Assembly: GCA_963920635.1 (NCBI GenBank)
Contig: OY987306.1
Span: forward strand, 11,116,001-11,180,000
DNA from: Pseudeuparius sepicola
Lineage: Eukaryota > Arthropoda > Insecta > Coleoptera > Anthribidae
Direction of reading: 5' to 3'
Length of the DNA: 64,000 bases
Part shown: in pieces, positions 37,001-44,583 of the stretch
How positions within the stretch are numbered: the stretch's first letter is position 1
How the letters are laid out: each line of letters opens with the position of its first letter
Translations under genes and position numbers: made by a program
Notes under the pieces: model-generated
Databases searched by the model: none
Told to the model about the DNA's origin: nothing
The model's input: only the letters and a program-made list of their open reading frames with translations

Positions 37001-37769
37001 AATGCAAAATGTTAGAAAACATAGGATTGTGAGATTATTAAGGACGTGGGAGGGTAGATACGGCGCCAAAAATTTAATTTCTAGCCCTCGTTTTAGACAT
37101 AGGATAATTTTTGAAGAGAATTTAATAAGTGTCGAATTAAATAAGACAAATATTATGTTTGATAAACCTCTGTACGTTGGGATGTCTAGTCTGGACATAT
37201 CAAAAACCTGTGTTTACGAATTTCACTATGACTTTATGTTGAAAACATTTTCACCAACTAACTGCTTATTATTATATACTGATACTGATAGTTTAGTTTA
37301 CGAAATCCGCTGTGAGGACATGTTCGAGGATGTAATTAAGAATCATATTCATCGGTTTGACACTAGTGACTATCCTGCAGATAATCAATATGGAATTCCG
37401 CTTGTAAATAAGAAGGTGCCAGGACTGATGAAGGACGAATTAAATGGTCGTATTTTAACACATTTTGTTGGACTTAGATCTAAAATGTATACTTATAAGG
37501 TTCAAGGAAAAAATTTGTGTGTTAAAAAATCCAAAGGTGTTAGAGGTAGTGTTGTAGCGAAGCAGATAACGTATCAAGATTATTTCGATTGTTTATTCGA
37601 TAAGACAGAGAAAATTGTAAATCAACGATCTATACGATCGTTTTCTCATAACGTCTTTAGCATAAGTCAATCTAAGATTGGTTTAAATCCATTTGACGAT
37701 AAGCGATATTTAGTTGATAGTGTTTCAACCCTTCCTTGGGGTCATACAGATGTACGTGTGGATGAATAA
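34032..37769 (+). pseudogene. polB: Protein-primed family B DNA polymerase, interrupted by one TAG
   Basis: One frame spans 34,032-37,769 except for a TAG at 35,196-35,198. Before the stop (388 aa) is the Polinton PolB N-terminal region with an OTU-protease-like Cys block (CFFWSVIAALYP) and a HYCWIKDLSRL segment (OTU link is inference). After it come a zinc finger (CERC...H..YC, ~35,240), exonuclease motif I DFEA (35,400), an HNH/endonuclease VII-like zinc module (CHIC, DHCH, AHQACN, residues 86-119 counted from ATG 35,409), Exo II NLSGYDSHF (134-142), Exo III YLKTDVLLLTD (281-291), motif A DVNNLYGWAM (381-390), motif B NNAIYGK (524-530) and motif C YTDTDS (623-628). Thus exo and pol catalytic residues are all present. 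The enzyme replicates the linear element from a terminal-protein primer. No other frame damage is seen; the stop is the only visible lesion. Confidence 0.93.
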
Positions 37770-37841
37770 AAAATATATTTTACAAACAGTGTTTCATTCT
37801 CTTGTAGCCCCCCCACCCCTGACGTCCCACCGCCCAGTTTG

Positions 37842-37850
37842 TATATATAA
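37842..37850 (+). promoter_or_regulatory. TATA box of the CHHC gene
   Basis: GTATATATAACC lies about 60 bp before the ATG at 37,908. The intervening ATCGAGCTCATTCTGCAGTC is a typical 5' leader length for this element. Confidence 0.6.
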
Positions 37851-37907
37851 CCGAGACATCGAGCTCATTCTGCAGTCTGAAAACTTGTAACAAGAGTTCG
37901 CAGCAAC

Positions 37908-38120
37908 ATGTACAACCAAACCATTCAGATCGAATCAGACATGGTGCCCTGCCCCTACATTGCCAGCCACATGGTACGGAGAAGTCGACTGCAGAATCAT
38001 CTGGTGAAGTGTCGGCGACAGTTGGGACATGTGCCTGAAATCAATTGGGAAGAGTATTACCGACATATCAACAATCAGCCGTCGATGATCATAAGAAATC
38101 CCAGGATTGGCCCGGAATAA
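37908..38120 (+). CDS. CHHC zinc-finger protein, GTSF1/Asterix-like (70 aa)
   Basis: The 70-residue protein has one CHHC finger with exact family spacing: C15-x5-H21-x9-H31-x3-C35, beginning CPYIASH and ending HLVKCRR. That is the U11-48K/GTSF1 type finger, whose best-known insect member, Asterix/Gtsf1, works with Piwi in transcriptional silencing of transposons; in GTSF1 proteins the finger can bind RNA. Cellular GTSF1 proteins have two fingers and an acidic tail; this one has a single finger and a short tail (INWEEYYRHINNQ). It has its own TATA box and lies between the polymerase and the convergent block. A decoy or inhibitor of the piRNA pathway is possible but is inference. Confidence 0.8.
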   Translation: MYNQTIQIESDMVPCPYIASHMVRRSRLQNHLVKCRRQLGHVPEINWEEYYRHINNQPSMIIRNPRIGPE

Positions 38121-38176
38121 AAATGTTGTAAAATAAAAATATTGTAAAATAAAAGTCATATTTTTTAATCAGTGCT
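38121..38176. terminator. Bidirectional poly(A) region
   Basis: Fifty-six bases separate two convergent genes. They contain three AATAAAA signals on the plus strand, and the stretch at 38,167-38,176 (TTTATT-type just inside the next gene's end) could serve the minus strand. Convergent transcription units of the element end here. Confidence 0.5.
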
Positions 38177-38860
38177 TTATTCCAACCTTCTTCTATACAA
38201 GTCTGCTAACAAAAATTGATTATAATAAGAGTACAGTTCAAAAATGCAATATGTTTCCATGCTACATACCGCATTGCACATTAAAAATACAATTTCCATT
38301 ACATTTATGGCATAGTTACTACGTACTAATAATTCATTGACCTTATCTAAAAAATTAAGGTAAAAATCATACAATTCAAAATTAATCAAAAAGCTCATCC
38401 TTAAAGTCACATATGGTGCGATATTTAGTAGCTCGAAAACCTCTGCTATGGAAAACCATTGGCTAACACCATTTTTTGCAAGCAACACTCGTTGATTTCC
38501 ATCTGCAGTCAACATGGTTCTTAACAATATATCGTCAAATCTGATGAACATCGGGGTACCCAGGTTGTTGGTAAAGTTGTTTAAATTATTCACTAATTCT
38601 TTCCACTCCAAATAGTCCAGCGAAATCACATTTCGTCGCACTGTTGATCGGATATTAACTTGGGGTTTGAAATATCTCATAATGCTCAAACCATTATTAA
38701 TAATATATGTAGGTAATGTGAAGCATGATGATAGAAGCAGAGAATCTTCGCTTACATTGTTTACTTCTTCATGGTCGCTACCATCGGTTTCATAGCCGCT
38801 GTCAACCATCTTAACACTTGAAGCTCTACACGACGTTTGACTCAGAGATCCACGAGTCAT
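38177..38860 (-). CDS. Unknown Polinton protein (227 aa)
   Basis: I take ATG 38,860 (MTRGSLSQTS) as start; it overlaps the integrase 3' end by 35 bp in another frame. A later Met (38,809, MVDSGYETDG) is an alternative. The N-terminal 45 residues are acidic and Ser-rich. The rest is predicted globular and helix-rich with many aromatic and hydrophobic residues and a Cys-containing C-terminus (FLMCNAVCSMETYC). I do not recognise a family. It is the last gene of the minus-strand block, so it may be co-transcribed with integrase. Confidence 0.65.
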   Translation of the reverse strand: MTRGSLSQTSCRASSVKMVDSGYETDGSDHEEVNNVSEDSLLLSSCFTLPTYIINNGLSIMRYFKPQVNIRSTVRRNVISLDYLEWKELVNNLNNFTNNLGTPMFIRFDDILLRTMLTADGNQRVLLAKNGVSQWFSIAEVFELLNIAPYVTLRMSFLINFELYDFYLNFLDKVNELLVRSNYAINVMEIVFLMCNAVCSMETYCIFELYSYYNQFLLADLYRRRLE

Positions 38861-39752
38861 GGTCTTTATCAAAGCCCAACCATCGTACTAGCACCTTCCC
38901 CCTCTTTCTACGAAGAATCTTTTCAACCAGGTAGACATCGGGATGTTCAGTTTTTTGCAATTCTTCGCGGTAAAACCCGCCCTTTATAGGACTTCCATTT
39001 AAATCCTCTAGAAGATATGTAGGCGGGTTGGTAATTTGTACTTTGCTTATTTTAAACAATTCTGTACTCCAACTAGGCATATATCCTTTGGCAAATACGT
39101 GTTTCACTTTACTTATTCTCACAATATCTCCAACCTTCAATTTACTACCTCTGAAAATCTTCACGTGACTATACACTTTTTTAAGCAGATATTGTTCGTT
39201 ACTTTTATTAACTTGGTTGGGTTTCATCTGAATCACTCTATGCTTTCTGTTATTATACTCGGCAACTAGCGTAGGCAAATAATCATCCCATTTAAATTTA
39301 CCATTTAGACTAAAATACTTAAATAATCGCTCTTTTAGAGTTCGTATTACTCTCTCGGCCATGGCGGCTTTCGTGATGCTAAAAGTGCTGTAATGATTAA
39401 TTTTGAATTTTCGCATCAAATTTTGAAATCTAGAGTTATAAAACTCTTTGCCCTGATCAGTTTGAAGGTTGCGAGGCTTTCGAGTTCCCGATAGGATATC
39501 AGCAAAGGCGTTGGTAACATCTTCGGCAGACTTGGATTTGAGCGGTCTGCACCAAACAAATTTAGAGAAGCAATCGATTACAACCAGTATGAATTTGAAG
39601 CCATTATTGTGACTAGCATACTGATCTAACTGCGCGAGATCAGCTTGCCACAAATCGTCTAAACCTTTAATGATAGTTCGACGACGTGGATAATTTTTTC
39701 GCGCTGGTTTATGTAATTCCTTAACTACTTGAATTTTTTCTTTACTATGCAT
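38826..39752 (-). CDS. int: Retroviral-type integrase with chromodomain (308 aa)
   Basis: The catalytic core shows WQADLAQ (Asp38), LQTDQGKEF (Asp99) and MAERVIRTLK (Glu133), a D,D-x33-E arrangement as usual for Polinton integrases. An SH3-like region follows (KLKVGDIVRISK), and the C-terminus is a chromodomain (YLVEKILRRKRGKVLVRWLG, then SWISESN). A complete N-terminal HHCC zinc domain is not visible; the protein begins close to the core, as in related elements. The enzyme inserts the linear element and makes the 6-bp target duplication seen here. The frame is intact. Confidence 0.95.
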   Translation of the reverse strand: MHSKEKIQVVKELHKPARKNYPRRRTIIKGLDDLWQADLAQLDQYASHNNGFKFILVVIDCFSKFVWCRPLKSKSAEDVTNAFADILSGTRKPRNLQTDQGKEFYNSRFQNLMRKFKINHYSTFSITKAAMAERVIRTLKERLFKYFSLNGKFKWDDYLPTLVAEYNNRKHRVIQMKPNQVNKSNEQYLLKKVYSHVKIFRGSKLKVGDIVRISKVKHVFAKGYMPSWSTELFKISKVQITNPPTYLLEDLNGSPIKGGFYREELQKTEHPDVYLVEKILRRKRGKVLVRWLGFDKDHDSWISESNVV

Positions 39753-39754
39753 GA

Positions 39755-40153
39755 CTATGCTCCACCCTCAAGGATCTCTGCAAGTCTGAGAGATAGTAAG
39801 GATTGCATGCTCTTACCAGTTATTTTTAAATAATAATCTTCCATAGTTTTAACCAACTCTCTCAATTCATCGATCTTATCTTGGAAATTGTCTATCATTG
39901 TGTTGCGAATATGAAGATCGCATTCATCAGAATGCTGTTTAAGATTTGTGTAAAAATATTGTAATGTATGAATGACCCCCTCATCGACATATTGTTTTGT
40001 GCTGGCATCGCTTTCATCGATCGGGTGATTAACGTTGCTCAGTCTGCGGTTGCTACAATCATAGTTTCCTTCTAGAGTCAAATTTAATGTGTAAACAGGT
40101 GGGCAAGACCTGCTCCTTGATTTCGAGGCACGTCCGAACTTGTTTAAGGACAT
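39755..40153 (-). CDS. Fibre-motif protein A (132 aa)
   Basis: It begins MSLNKFGRASKS. Residues 37-57 contain a motif of the form RLsNVnhPi....D.sTKQYVD, well known from the region near the N-terminus of phage and viral tail-fibre or attachment proteins. The following ~70 residues are likely coiled coil (FQDKIDELRELVKTMEDYY). A paralogue lies immediately downstream in transcription (40,161-40,523). A trimeric fibre or vertex protein of the virion is likely (inference). It ends 2 bp before the integrase ATG. Confidence 0.7.
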   Translation of the reverse strand: MSLNKFGRASKSRSRSCPPVYTLNLTLEGNYDCSNRRLSNVNHPIDESDASTKQYVDEGVIHTLQYFYTNLKQHSDECDLHIRNTMIDNFQDKIDELRELVKTMEDYYLKITGKSMQSLLSLRLAEILEGGA

Positions 40154-40160
40154 CTTTTAA

Positions 40161-40523
40161 CTAACTTGAATGATCTATAGGGACAAATCTGTCTAATAAT
40201 TTGGGATTTGGCCCGGACTGTTCACCAACCATTTTTAAATAACATTCTTCAACAATTTTAACAAATTTTCTTATTTCATCGATCTCTTTCTCCAAAGCGT
40301 CTTTCACGCTACTCTCAATATTAACATCATGTTGTTCGAGAGTGACGTTAAAAGTTTTGAATGCCTCATTCATTTGTTTGTCAACATATTGCTTTGTCAC
40401 AACATCATTGCTGCTAATCGGATAATTAACGTTGCACAGTCTGCGGGTTTTCAAATCATAATCCCCGTCATTCAACGAGTAAGGAATAGTCCTTGAAACA
40501 CGTCCGAACTTGTTTAAAGGCAT
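40161..40523 (-). CDS. Fibre-motif protein B (120 aa), paralogue of the neighbour
   Basis: It begins MPLNKFGRVSR and repeats the same plan as the 39,755 gene: RRLCNVNYPI....DVVTKQYVD at residues 27-48, then a helical region that looks coiled coil (ALEKEIDEIRKFVKIVEECY) with a C-terminal tail. The shared start and motif show a tandem duplication; they have since diverged strongly. Upstream is the conserved unknown at 40,537, 13 bp away. Confidence 0.7.
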   Translation of the reverse strand: MPLNKFGRVSRTIPYSLNDGDYDLKTRRLCNVNYPISSNDVVTKQYVDKQMNEAFKTFNVTLEQHDVNIESSVKDALEKEIDEIRKFVKIVEECYLKMVGEQSGPNPKLLDRFVPIDHSS

Positions 40524-40536
40524 CTTATAAATAACG

Positions 40537-41475
40537 TTAGAGAATAATTTTTGCTTCTTTCAATTCATTGATTATTGCTGTTATTTCGTTTTCGTGGGAA
40601 GTATTTCCGGCATCTTTTGATGCTATTAATAACCTTAACCTGTCCACAAGTTCATTAGGATCATCCCAGTAAACATATTCCACAGGTTTTGTGTTATACT
40701 TAAGATGCATGCCAGAACCCTTTACAGGTGTGGAGGTAGCCACCGGGCCCTTCATAAGAGGTTTAATAATATTAGAATACTTATTTTTGTAGCTATGTTT
40801 TAATCGTCCGTTTGAAGTAAGATGAGCACCAGTGAGATTTAAAATATCTCTGTAACTTTTCAAATCATCATCAGTACCTTCTGGATTATTATAGAAAATT
40901 AGCTGGTAGAGACCATCAGTTCCCGCGAATCGGCTATTGTTGATGATTATATCACCAGACGTTTTTTCAAAATCGATATATTTATTTCCTAGCATCCATA
41001 CTGATTTAGTTTCCTCATACTTAGGACCATATGTCCTATCGATTTTAAGTGAATTAGCCATAAAGTCTGTTATACATGGTATAGATACTTTAGGATACAC
41101 AGTATCAAAATGCCTGTACACTTTGTCAATTCCTTTCTCAACATCATTTAACGTTTCATTCATTTCTCCTAAAAGTGCAATTGGACTTTTCAACGACTCG
41201 CGCCACTTTTCCATAAATGATTCAACTTTTGGTTCAACTTTCGGTTTTACTTCCGGTTTTAATTCTTGCTTAACTTGTAAATTTGCTAGAGAGCTTGTCA
41301 CAGGTTTGAAAATTTTTTGTAAATTTTCATTCTCATCAAATTTCCCTATTTTTAAGGCGGTGTATTTTTTTCTAATCGTTCGAGCTAGTTCACTGATTTT
41401 CTTTGCGCGCTGCGCTTCTTGAATCTGTTCTTGCATCGACATCTCGATTAATAATAAGCGTATTGTGCTTCTCAT
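40537..41475 (-). CDS. Conserved Polinton protein of unknown function (312 aa)
   Basis: The start ATG overlaps the ATPase stop by four bases (ATGA, 41,472-41,475). Residues 1-110 are helical, with a Lys/Glu/Pro repeat (KPEVKPKVEPKVE). The C-terminal two thirds contain DRTYGPKYE, FAGTDGLYQL and the conserved tail YVYWDDPNELVDRLRLL..AGNTSHENEI. I recognise this tail from many insect Polinton proteins of unknown function. The position directly after the ATPase suggests a virion or packaging role (inference). Confidence 0.8.
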   Translation of the reverse strand: MRSTIRLLLIEMSMQEQIQEAQRAKKISELARTIRKKYTALKIGKFDENENLQKIFKPVTSSLANLQVKQELKPEVKPKVEPKVESFMEKWRESLKSPIALLGEMNETLNDVEKGIDKVYRHFDTVYPKVSIPCITDFMANSLKIDRTYGPKYEETKSVWMLGNKYIDFEKTSGDIIINNSRFAGTDGLYQLIFYNNPEGTDDDLKSYRDILNLTGAHLTSNGRLKHSYKNKYSNIIKPLMKGPVATSTPVKGSGMHLKYNTKPVEYVYWDDPNELVDRLRLLIASKDAGNTSHENEITAIINELKEAKIIL

Positions 41476-42191
41476 AACTTTATATACCTATCAAAACCTA
41501 TTCTATAGCGTCCCTCATTCATATTGAAATCTTTAACAATAACTAGAGTTCCAAAATTATCATTCCAACAAAGCGAGCAGAGATTCTTGAAATCACCGTA
41601 TGAGATGTCTGGTGATACGTGCTCTTCATAAATATGTCTAAGGTTTACCTCATCTTGTTTAAACAAAACGATTACATTACAATTGTCTCGTATTAATTGC
41701 TTAGGTATTTTTGAATATGTCTGGCAGAGATATGCAGCATCTATATTTTTATGACGACCCATGGAGTAATATTCTCTAATTTTTTCCTGTGTCCCACAAG
41801 CCACATCATCGAAAATAAAAATTGAATTTTCTCTAGCCTCTGTTGGTGCAATGACGTCATCGTTTGAGCTAAATGGAAAATATCCAACACATTTTGCTTC
41901 TTTAAGCACGTCTTGTAGTAACTGATATTTAGGTTGGTATAGAGATTTACTGTAAAGGTAGATGTTCTTAAATTTTAAGCCATTCTCGTTGAATATTAAA
42001 CTAAGCAGACTGTTTGTTTTACCACAACCGCTAGGACCGCAAAATATTGCTCTAATTGAATTTGGTAAGAGTACGCCATGTTTAGATTTCTCACTTCGAG
42101 CAAAATCTAGATTTTCGATTGGTAGAGATAGTTGATGTGATTCGATACGCATCTTGTATACATCTAATAAGATAGCGTATGCTTGATGCAT
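41472..42191 (-). CDS. FtsK/HerA-type genome-packaging ATPase (239 aa)
   Basis: Walker A is GPSGCGKT (residues 52-59); Walker B is IFIFDD (124-129, Asp128/Asp129); a sensor-like segment CQTYSKIPKQLIRDN follows at about 156. The length fits A32-like/Polinton ATPases. Such enzymes pump DNA into capsids. ATG 42,191 is used; a second Met (MRIESHQ, residue 14) is possible. The frame is intact and overlaps the following gene by 4 bp. Confidence 0.93.
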   Translation of the reverse strand: MHQAYAILLDVYKMRIESHQLSLPIENLDFARSEKSKHGVLLPNSIRAIFCGPSGCGKTNSLLSLIFNENGLKFKNIYLYSKSLYQPKYQLLQDVLKEAKCVGYFPFSSNDDVIAPTEARENSIFIFDDVACGTQEKIREYYSMGRHKNIDAAYLCQTYSKIPKQLIRDNCNVIVLFKQDEVNLRHIYEEHVSPDISYGDFKNLCSLCWNDNFGTLVIVKDFNMNEGRYRIGFDRYIKL

Positions 42192-42267
42192 ATATACCTA
42201 TCGGGATGTAAATAATAAACAGTTTTTCGATTAAGAATATTTATTTTCTACAACTATTACAATACAT
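42192..42267. other. Short gap with poly(A)-type sequence
   Basis: TTATTT at 42,240 in the forward text (AAATAA on the minus strand) could end the BIR-RING transcript. Confidence 0.3.
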
Positions 42268-42690
42268 TTAAGGCATGTAAGCTCGAATCTTCTGCTGCAC
42301 AATACTCCTACACAGCGGGCACTTCTCCATGGAGTTTGCACAACTCATACAGCATGCCAAATGTCCACATGGAACCAGCAAGACTTCTATGTTTCTGCAG
42401 TAGCATACTATACATAAAAAGTCTGGATTGGTGTTATTTACTTTTTCAGGTGGGATGTCCACAGGCTTGATTTCACCTTTAATAAATGGACAACTGGGAC
42501 TCCAGCTAGCATGGTCTTGCCATGGATCATCATCCTTTTCCCATTTATATCCTTCAATATTGCAAAATGGACACCGGACAACATCTTCGTAATTCGTATA
42601 AAAAAATCCTGCTCGGGCAAGCTTCTCTGATGATAGGGGGCTTGACCAGTTTTCAAACGTTCTTATAAGACTCTCGTAATTATGCTCCAT
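42268..42690 (-). CDS. iap: BIR-RING protein, inhibitor-of-apoptosis-like (140 aa)
   Basis: A single BIR repeat has all zinc ligands: C40, C43, H60, C67, after RTFENW and LARAGFFYT. The C-terminal RING has C93-x2-C96, C108, H110, C114-x2-C117, C124-x2-C127 and ends IRAYMP. Baculovirus and cellular IAPs have this BIR plus RING plan and inhibit caspases or ubiquitinate pro-apoptotic proteins; here only one BIR is present, so size is small. Its reading frame overlaps the end of the membrane-protein gene by 28 bp. An anti-apoptotic function for the virus-like element is likely but not proven. Confidence 0.92.
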   Translation of the reverse strand: MEHNYESLIRTFENWSSPLSSEKLARAGFFYTNYEDVVRCPFCNIEGYKWEKDDDPWQDHASWSPSCPFIKGEIKPVDIPPEKVNNTNPDFLCIVCYCRNIEVLLVPCGHLACCMSCANSMEKCPLCRSIVQQKIRAYMP

Positions 42691-43088
42691 CGCTCATTCA
42701 GTAATACTCTTACTATTTCAATAAATAATTTTGCTACTAGCAATGAAGAACATATAGTAATGTAGTAAATTAGTGGCACGAAAGCGAGGTCTTTTATATG
42801 TTGTTCTTGACTGAGGTCTCTGGGTGTGGCCATTGTGGGCGTGGTGGAAGGTGGGACCTCCCTCCACACACTTTCAGCAATCGTATGATTTTGGAATACT
42901 GCTCGAAGTTTAAACTGAGTAGCATTTTTAGGCAGTCTTGCTACCGAAATTTTTTCAACTACCGTTTTAAATGGGAAACATCTTTTATCCTGTTCGCAAA
43001 TAGATACCTTAGCATCTTCAGGGTTGTAAATATAGAACACATTATTTATTAATGAGAACAAAATAATGTGACCCAAACTCAGCAACAT
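42663..43088 (-). CDS. Predicted type I membrane glycoprotein (141 aa)
   Basis: An N-terminal hydrophobic segment (LSLGHIILFSLINNVFYI) looks like a signal peptide. The ectodomain has two Cys (C31, C37) and two N-glycosylation sites (N55AT, N67HT). A C-terminal transmembrane helix spans about residues 101-120, with a short basic tail. I know no family match. It has its own TATA box at 43,123-43,133. A membrane protein is not part of the Polinton core set, so it could act in entry, egress or host signalling; this is inference. Confidence 0.7.
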   Translation of the reverse strand: MLLSLGHIILFSLINNVFYIYNPEDAKVSICEQDKRCFPFKTVVEKISVARLPKNATQFKLRAVFQNHTIAESVWREVPPSTTPTMATPRDLSQEQHIKDLAFVPLIYYITICSSLLVAKLFIEIVRVLLNERWSIITRVL

Positions 43089-43122
43089 CTTGATTATAAC
43101 TGAAATGTATCAGTAAATGTTC

Positions 43123-43133
43123 TTTTATATATA
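43123..43133 (-). promoter_or_regulatory. TATA box of the membrane-protein gene
   Basis: Minus-strand TATATATAAAA lies 35-45 bp before ATG 43,088. Confidence 0.55.
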
Positions 43134-43138
43134 CGGAT

Positions 43139-44374
43139 CTACATTAAATCTCGTACAGTTTCACTTAAAGGTAAATACTCCATGGTACAGTCATGCACAA
43201 TTATGCAGTAGGCTCGAGTTCTATCAGGAAATCCATCACTATTTTCTATGTCCAACTTAACATCAACTGTGTTTATTTTTATAGATTCATTCCGGCGAGA
43301 ACAGTCAATTACAAACAGGGTTGCATTATTTTTGTAATCTGCATAGCTAAGTAGCGGGCGACTCTCCATTGCATTCATGTAACTCGGATAAAATTCCACA
43401 TAGTTGTGATAGGCCTCCAAAAAGTCGTTAGCAGCAAAATTCAATCTCTGACGTTCGAATGGAAAATATTCACCGTTTACAATTAATCTTACATCAGTCG
43501 CATCTATGTGATCAAATGACGTGGGATTTTTTTTAGAATTATCATTGCGATCAGTCTGAAATCCAACTATGACGTACCGAGGAGTTGACGCGGCTGCTGA
43601 CGATTTTACCGCCCATATTTCTCTTTGGGAGTTTACAGTAAGATTTGGCAATTCATGTAGCTCCCATTTGCGGAACGCCATTATAATTGGACGATCAATT
43701 TTTATAGATTTAAGCAGATCCAATCTAATGATATCATTCGGCTGAATATGTTTAACCTTTAATTCAATGTTGGAAATTGTTATTTCTGCAGTTATGGCAG
43801 GATCTGGTCTTGCAGCGTCTTGGGTTAGTAATAAGGCATTGTTATCATTTCGAGCTCGTATTAGTCTCACTGTTTGTTTACCACAAATTGCCATCTGATA
43901 ATCGTTGAATATTCCAAACAGATGTTTTAGCGGTATTCTTACATTGAATGTTCCATCATTGTTAACAGCAAAAGATTTATTAACCCCAACCCAGCTCGCT
44001 GTTGACATGCATTTTTCGTCATTAGCAGTATAGCAAAGATACGATCTGATCGTACTCACAATTCCGGGGTTTCTCACTACTTCTACTTCCTTGCCATTTA
44101 GTTCATAAGAAATTGAATCGAATAGAAATGCGGCACCGTTGTTGGCTAGTTTGCATTGTCCAGCACCGGTTTTCTTAGCCACTGTACCTTTGACAAAAAT
44201 CGACGCATCGTACATCAACAACCATGCATCACCCTGATTAATGGTTATTTCCACAGTATCATTATTCCTAAATGACTTTACAAATGGGTAATAGGTGCGC
44301 TTCTCTAAACGTTGAATAGATTCATCATAGGTTGGGGTGCGATGCACATTAAACACTTGAGGTGTTAGGGACAT
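43139..44374 (-). CDS. mcp: Major capsid protein, double jelly roll (411 aa)
   Basis: I start at ATG 44,374 (MSLTPQVFNV). Conserved Polinton capsid features include FDSISYELNGKEVEVVRNPG near residue 88, a mid-protein break before the second jelly roll, and a C-terminal IVHDCTMEYL. Length is typical for the smaller Polinton capsid proteins. It would form the trimeric capsomers of an icosahedral virion, with the penton protein encoded just upstream. The TATA box at 44,531-44,538 lies about 160 bp before the ATG. The frame is intact. Confidence 0.88.
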   Translation of the reverse strand: MSLTPQVFNVHRTPTYDESIQRLEKRTYYPFVKSFRNNDTVEITINQGDAWLLMYDASIFVKGTVAKKTGAGQCKLANNGAAFLFDSISYELNGKEVEVVRNPGIVSTIRSYLCYTANDEKCMSTASWVGVNKSFAVNNDGTFNVRIPLKHLFGIFNDYQMAICGKQTVRLIRARNDNNALLLTQDAARPDPAITAEITISNIELKVKHIQPNDIIRLDLLKSIKIDRPIIMAFRKWELHELPNLTVNSQREIWAVKSSAAASTPRYVIVGFQTDRNDNSKKNPTSFDHIDATDVRLIVNGEYFPFERQRLNFAANDFLEAYHNYVEFYPSYMNAMESRPLLSYADYKNNATLFVIDCSRRNESIKINTVDVKLDIENSDGFPDRTRAYCIIVHDCTMEYLPLSETVRDLM

Positions 44375-44570
44375 AGCCAAGTGCTTTCAAAAATTCTTGA
44401 TTTTCCAACGAGAGACGATCTGCACTCTTCGGTGAAATATCTTTTAAAAATTGTTGATTTTCCAACGAGAGACGATCTGCACTCTTCGGTGAAATATTTG
44501 TTAGTGAATTTTTGGAGCATTGTGATTGCCTTTTATACGGTTGATATCTGTCATCAAAAACCAAAACCAT
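44349..44570 (-). CDS. Small protein with duplicated SADRLSLENQ motif (73 aa)
   Basis: An ATG at 44,570 opens a 73-codon frame that ends at 44,349, overlapping the capsid start by 26 bp and leaving 13 bp to the penton stop. It contains SPKSADRLSLENQ(Q/E)FLK twice, encoded by an almost exact 69-bp tandem repeat, then ALGYVPNTSSV. The tight packing favours a real gene, but the TATA box for the capsid gene lies inside its 5' part, so it could be partly leader sequence. Function unknown. Confidence 0.5.
   Translation of the reverse strand: MVLVFDDRYQPYKRQSQCSKNSLTNISPKSADRLSLENQQFLKDISPKSADRLSLENQEFLKALGYVPNTSSV
44381..44518. repeat. 69-bp tandem duplication upstream of the capsid gene
   Basis: Two nearly exact copies of TTTTCCAACGAGAGACGATC .. 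CACTCTTCGGTGAAATAT lie at 44,399-44,441 and 44,459-44,501 with similar flanks. Confidence 0.8.
44531..44538 (-). promoter_or_regulatory. TATA box for the capsid gene
   Basis: Minus-strand GTATAAAAGGC lies between the penton and capsid genes. Confidence 0.5.
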
Positions 44571-44583
44571 TTTCACAAAAATT

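Noticed and set aside
38861..38872. Earlier start for the 38,177 gene
   Set aside because: It uses TTG; the first ATG is at 38,860.
40937..41422. 161-codon plus-strand frame
   Set aside because: Antisense to the conserved unknown gene; no domain.
44375..44380. Two-codon longer capsid start
   Set aside because: It would begin with TTG; ATG 44,374 fits better.
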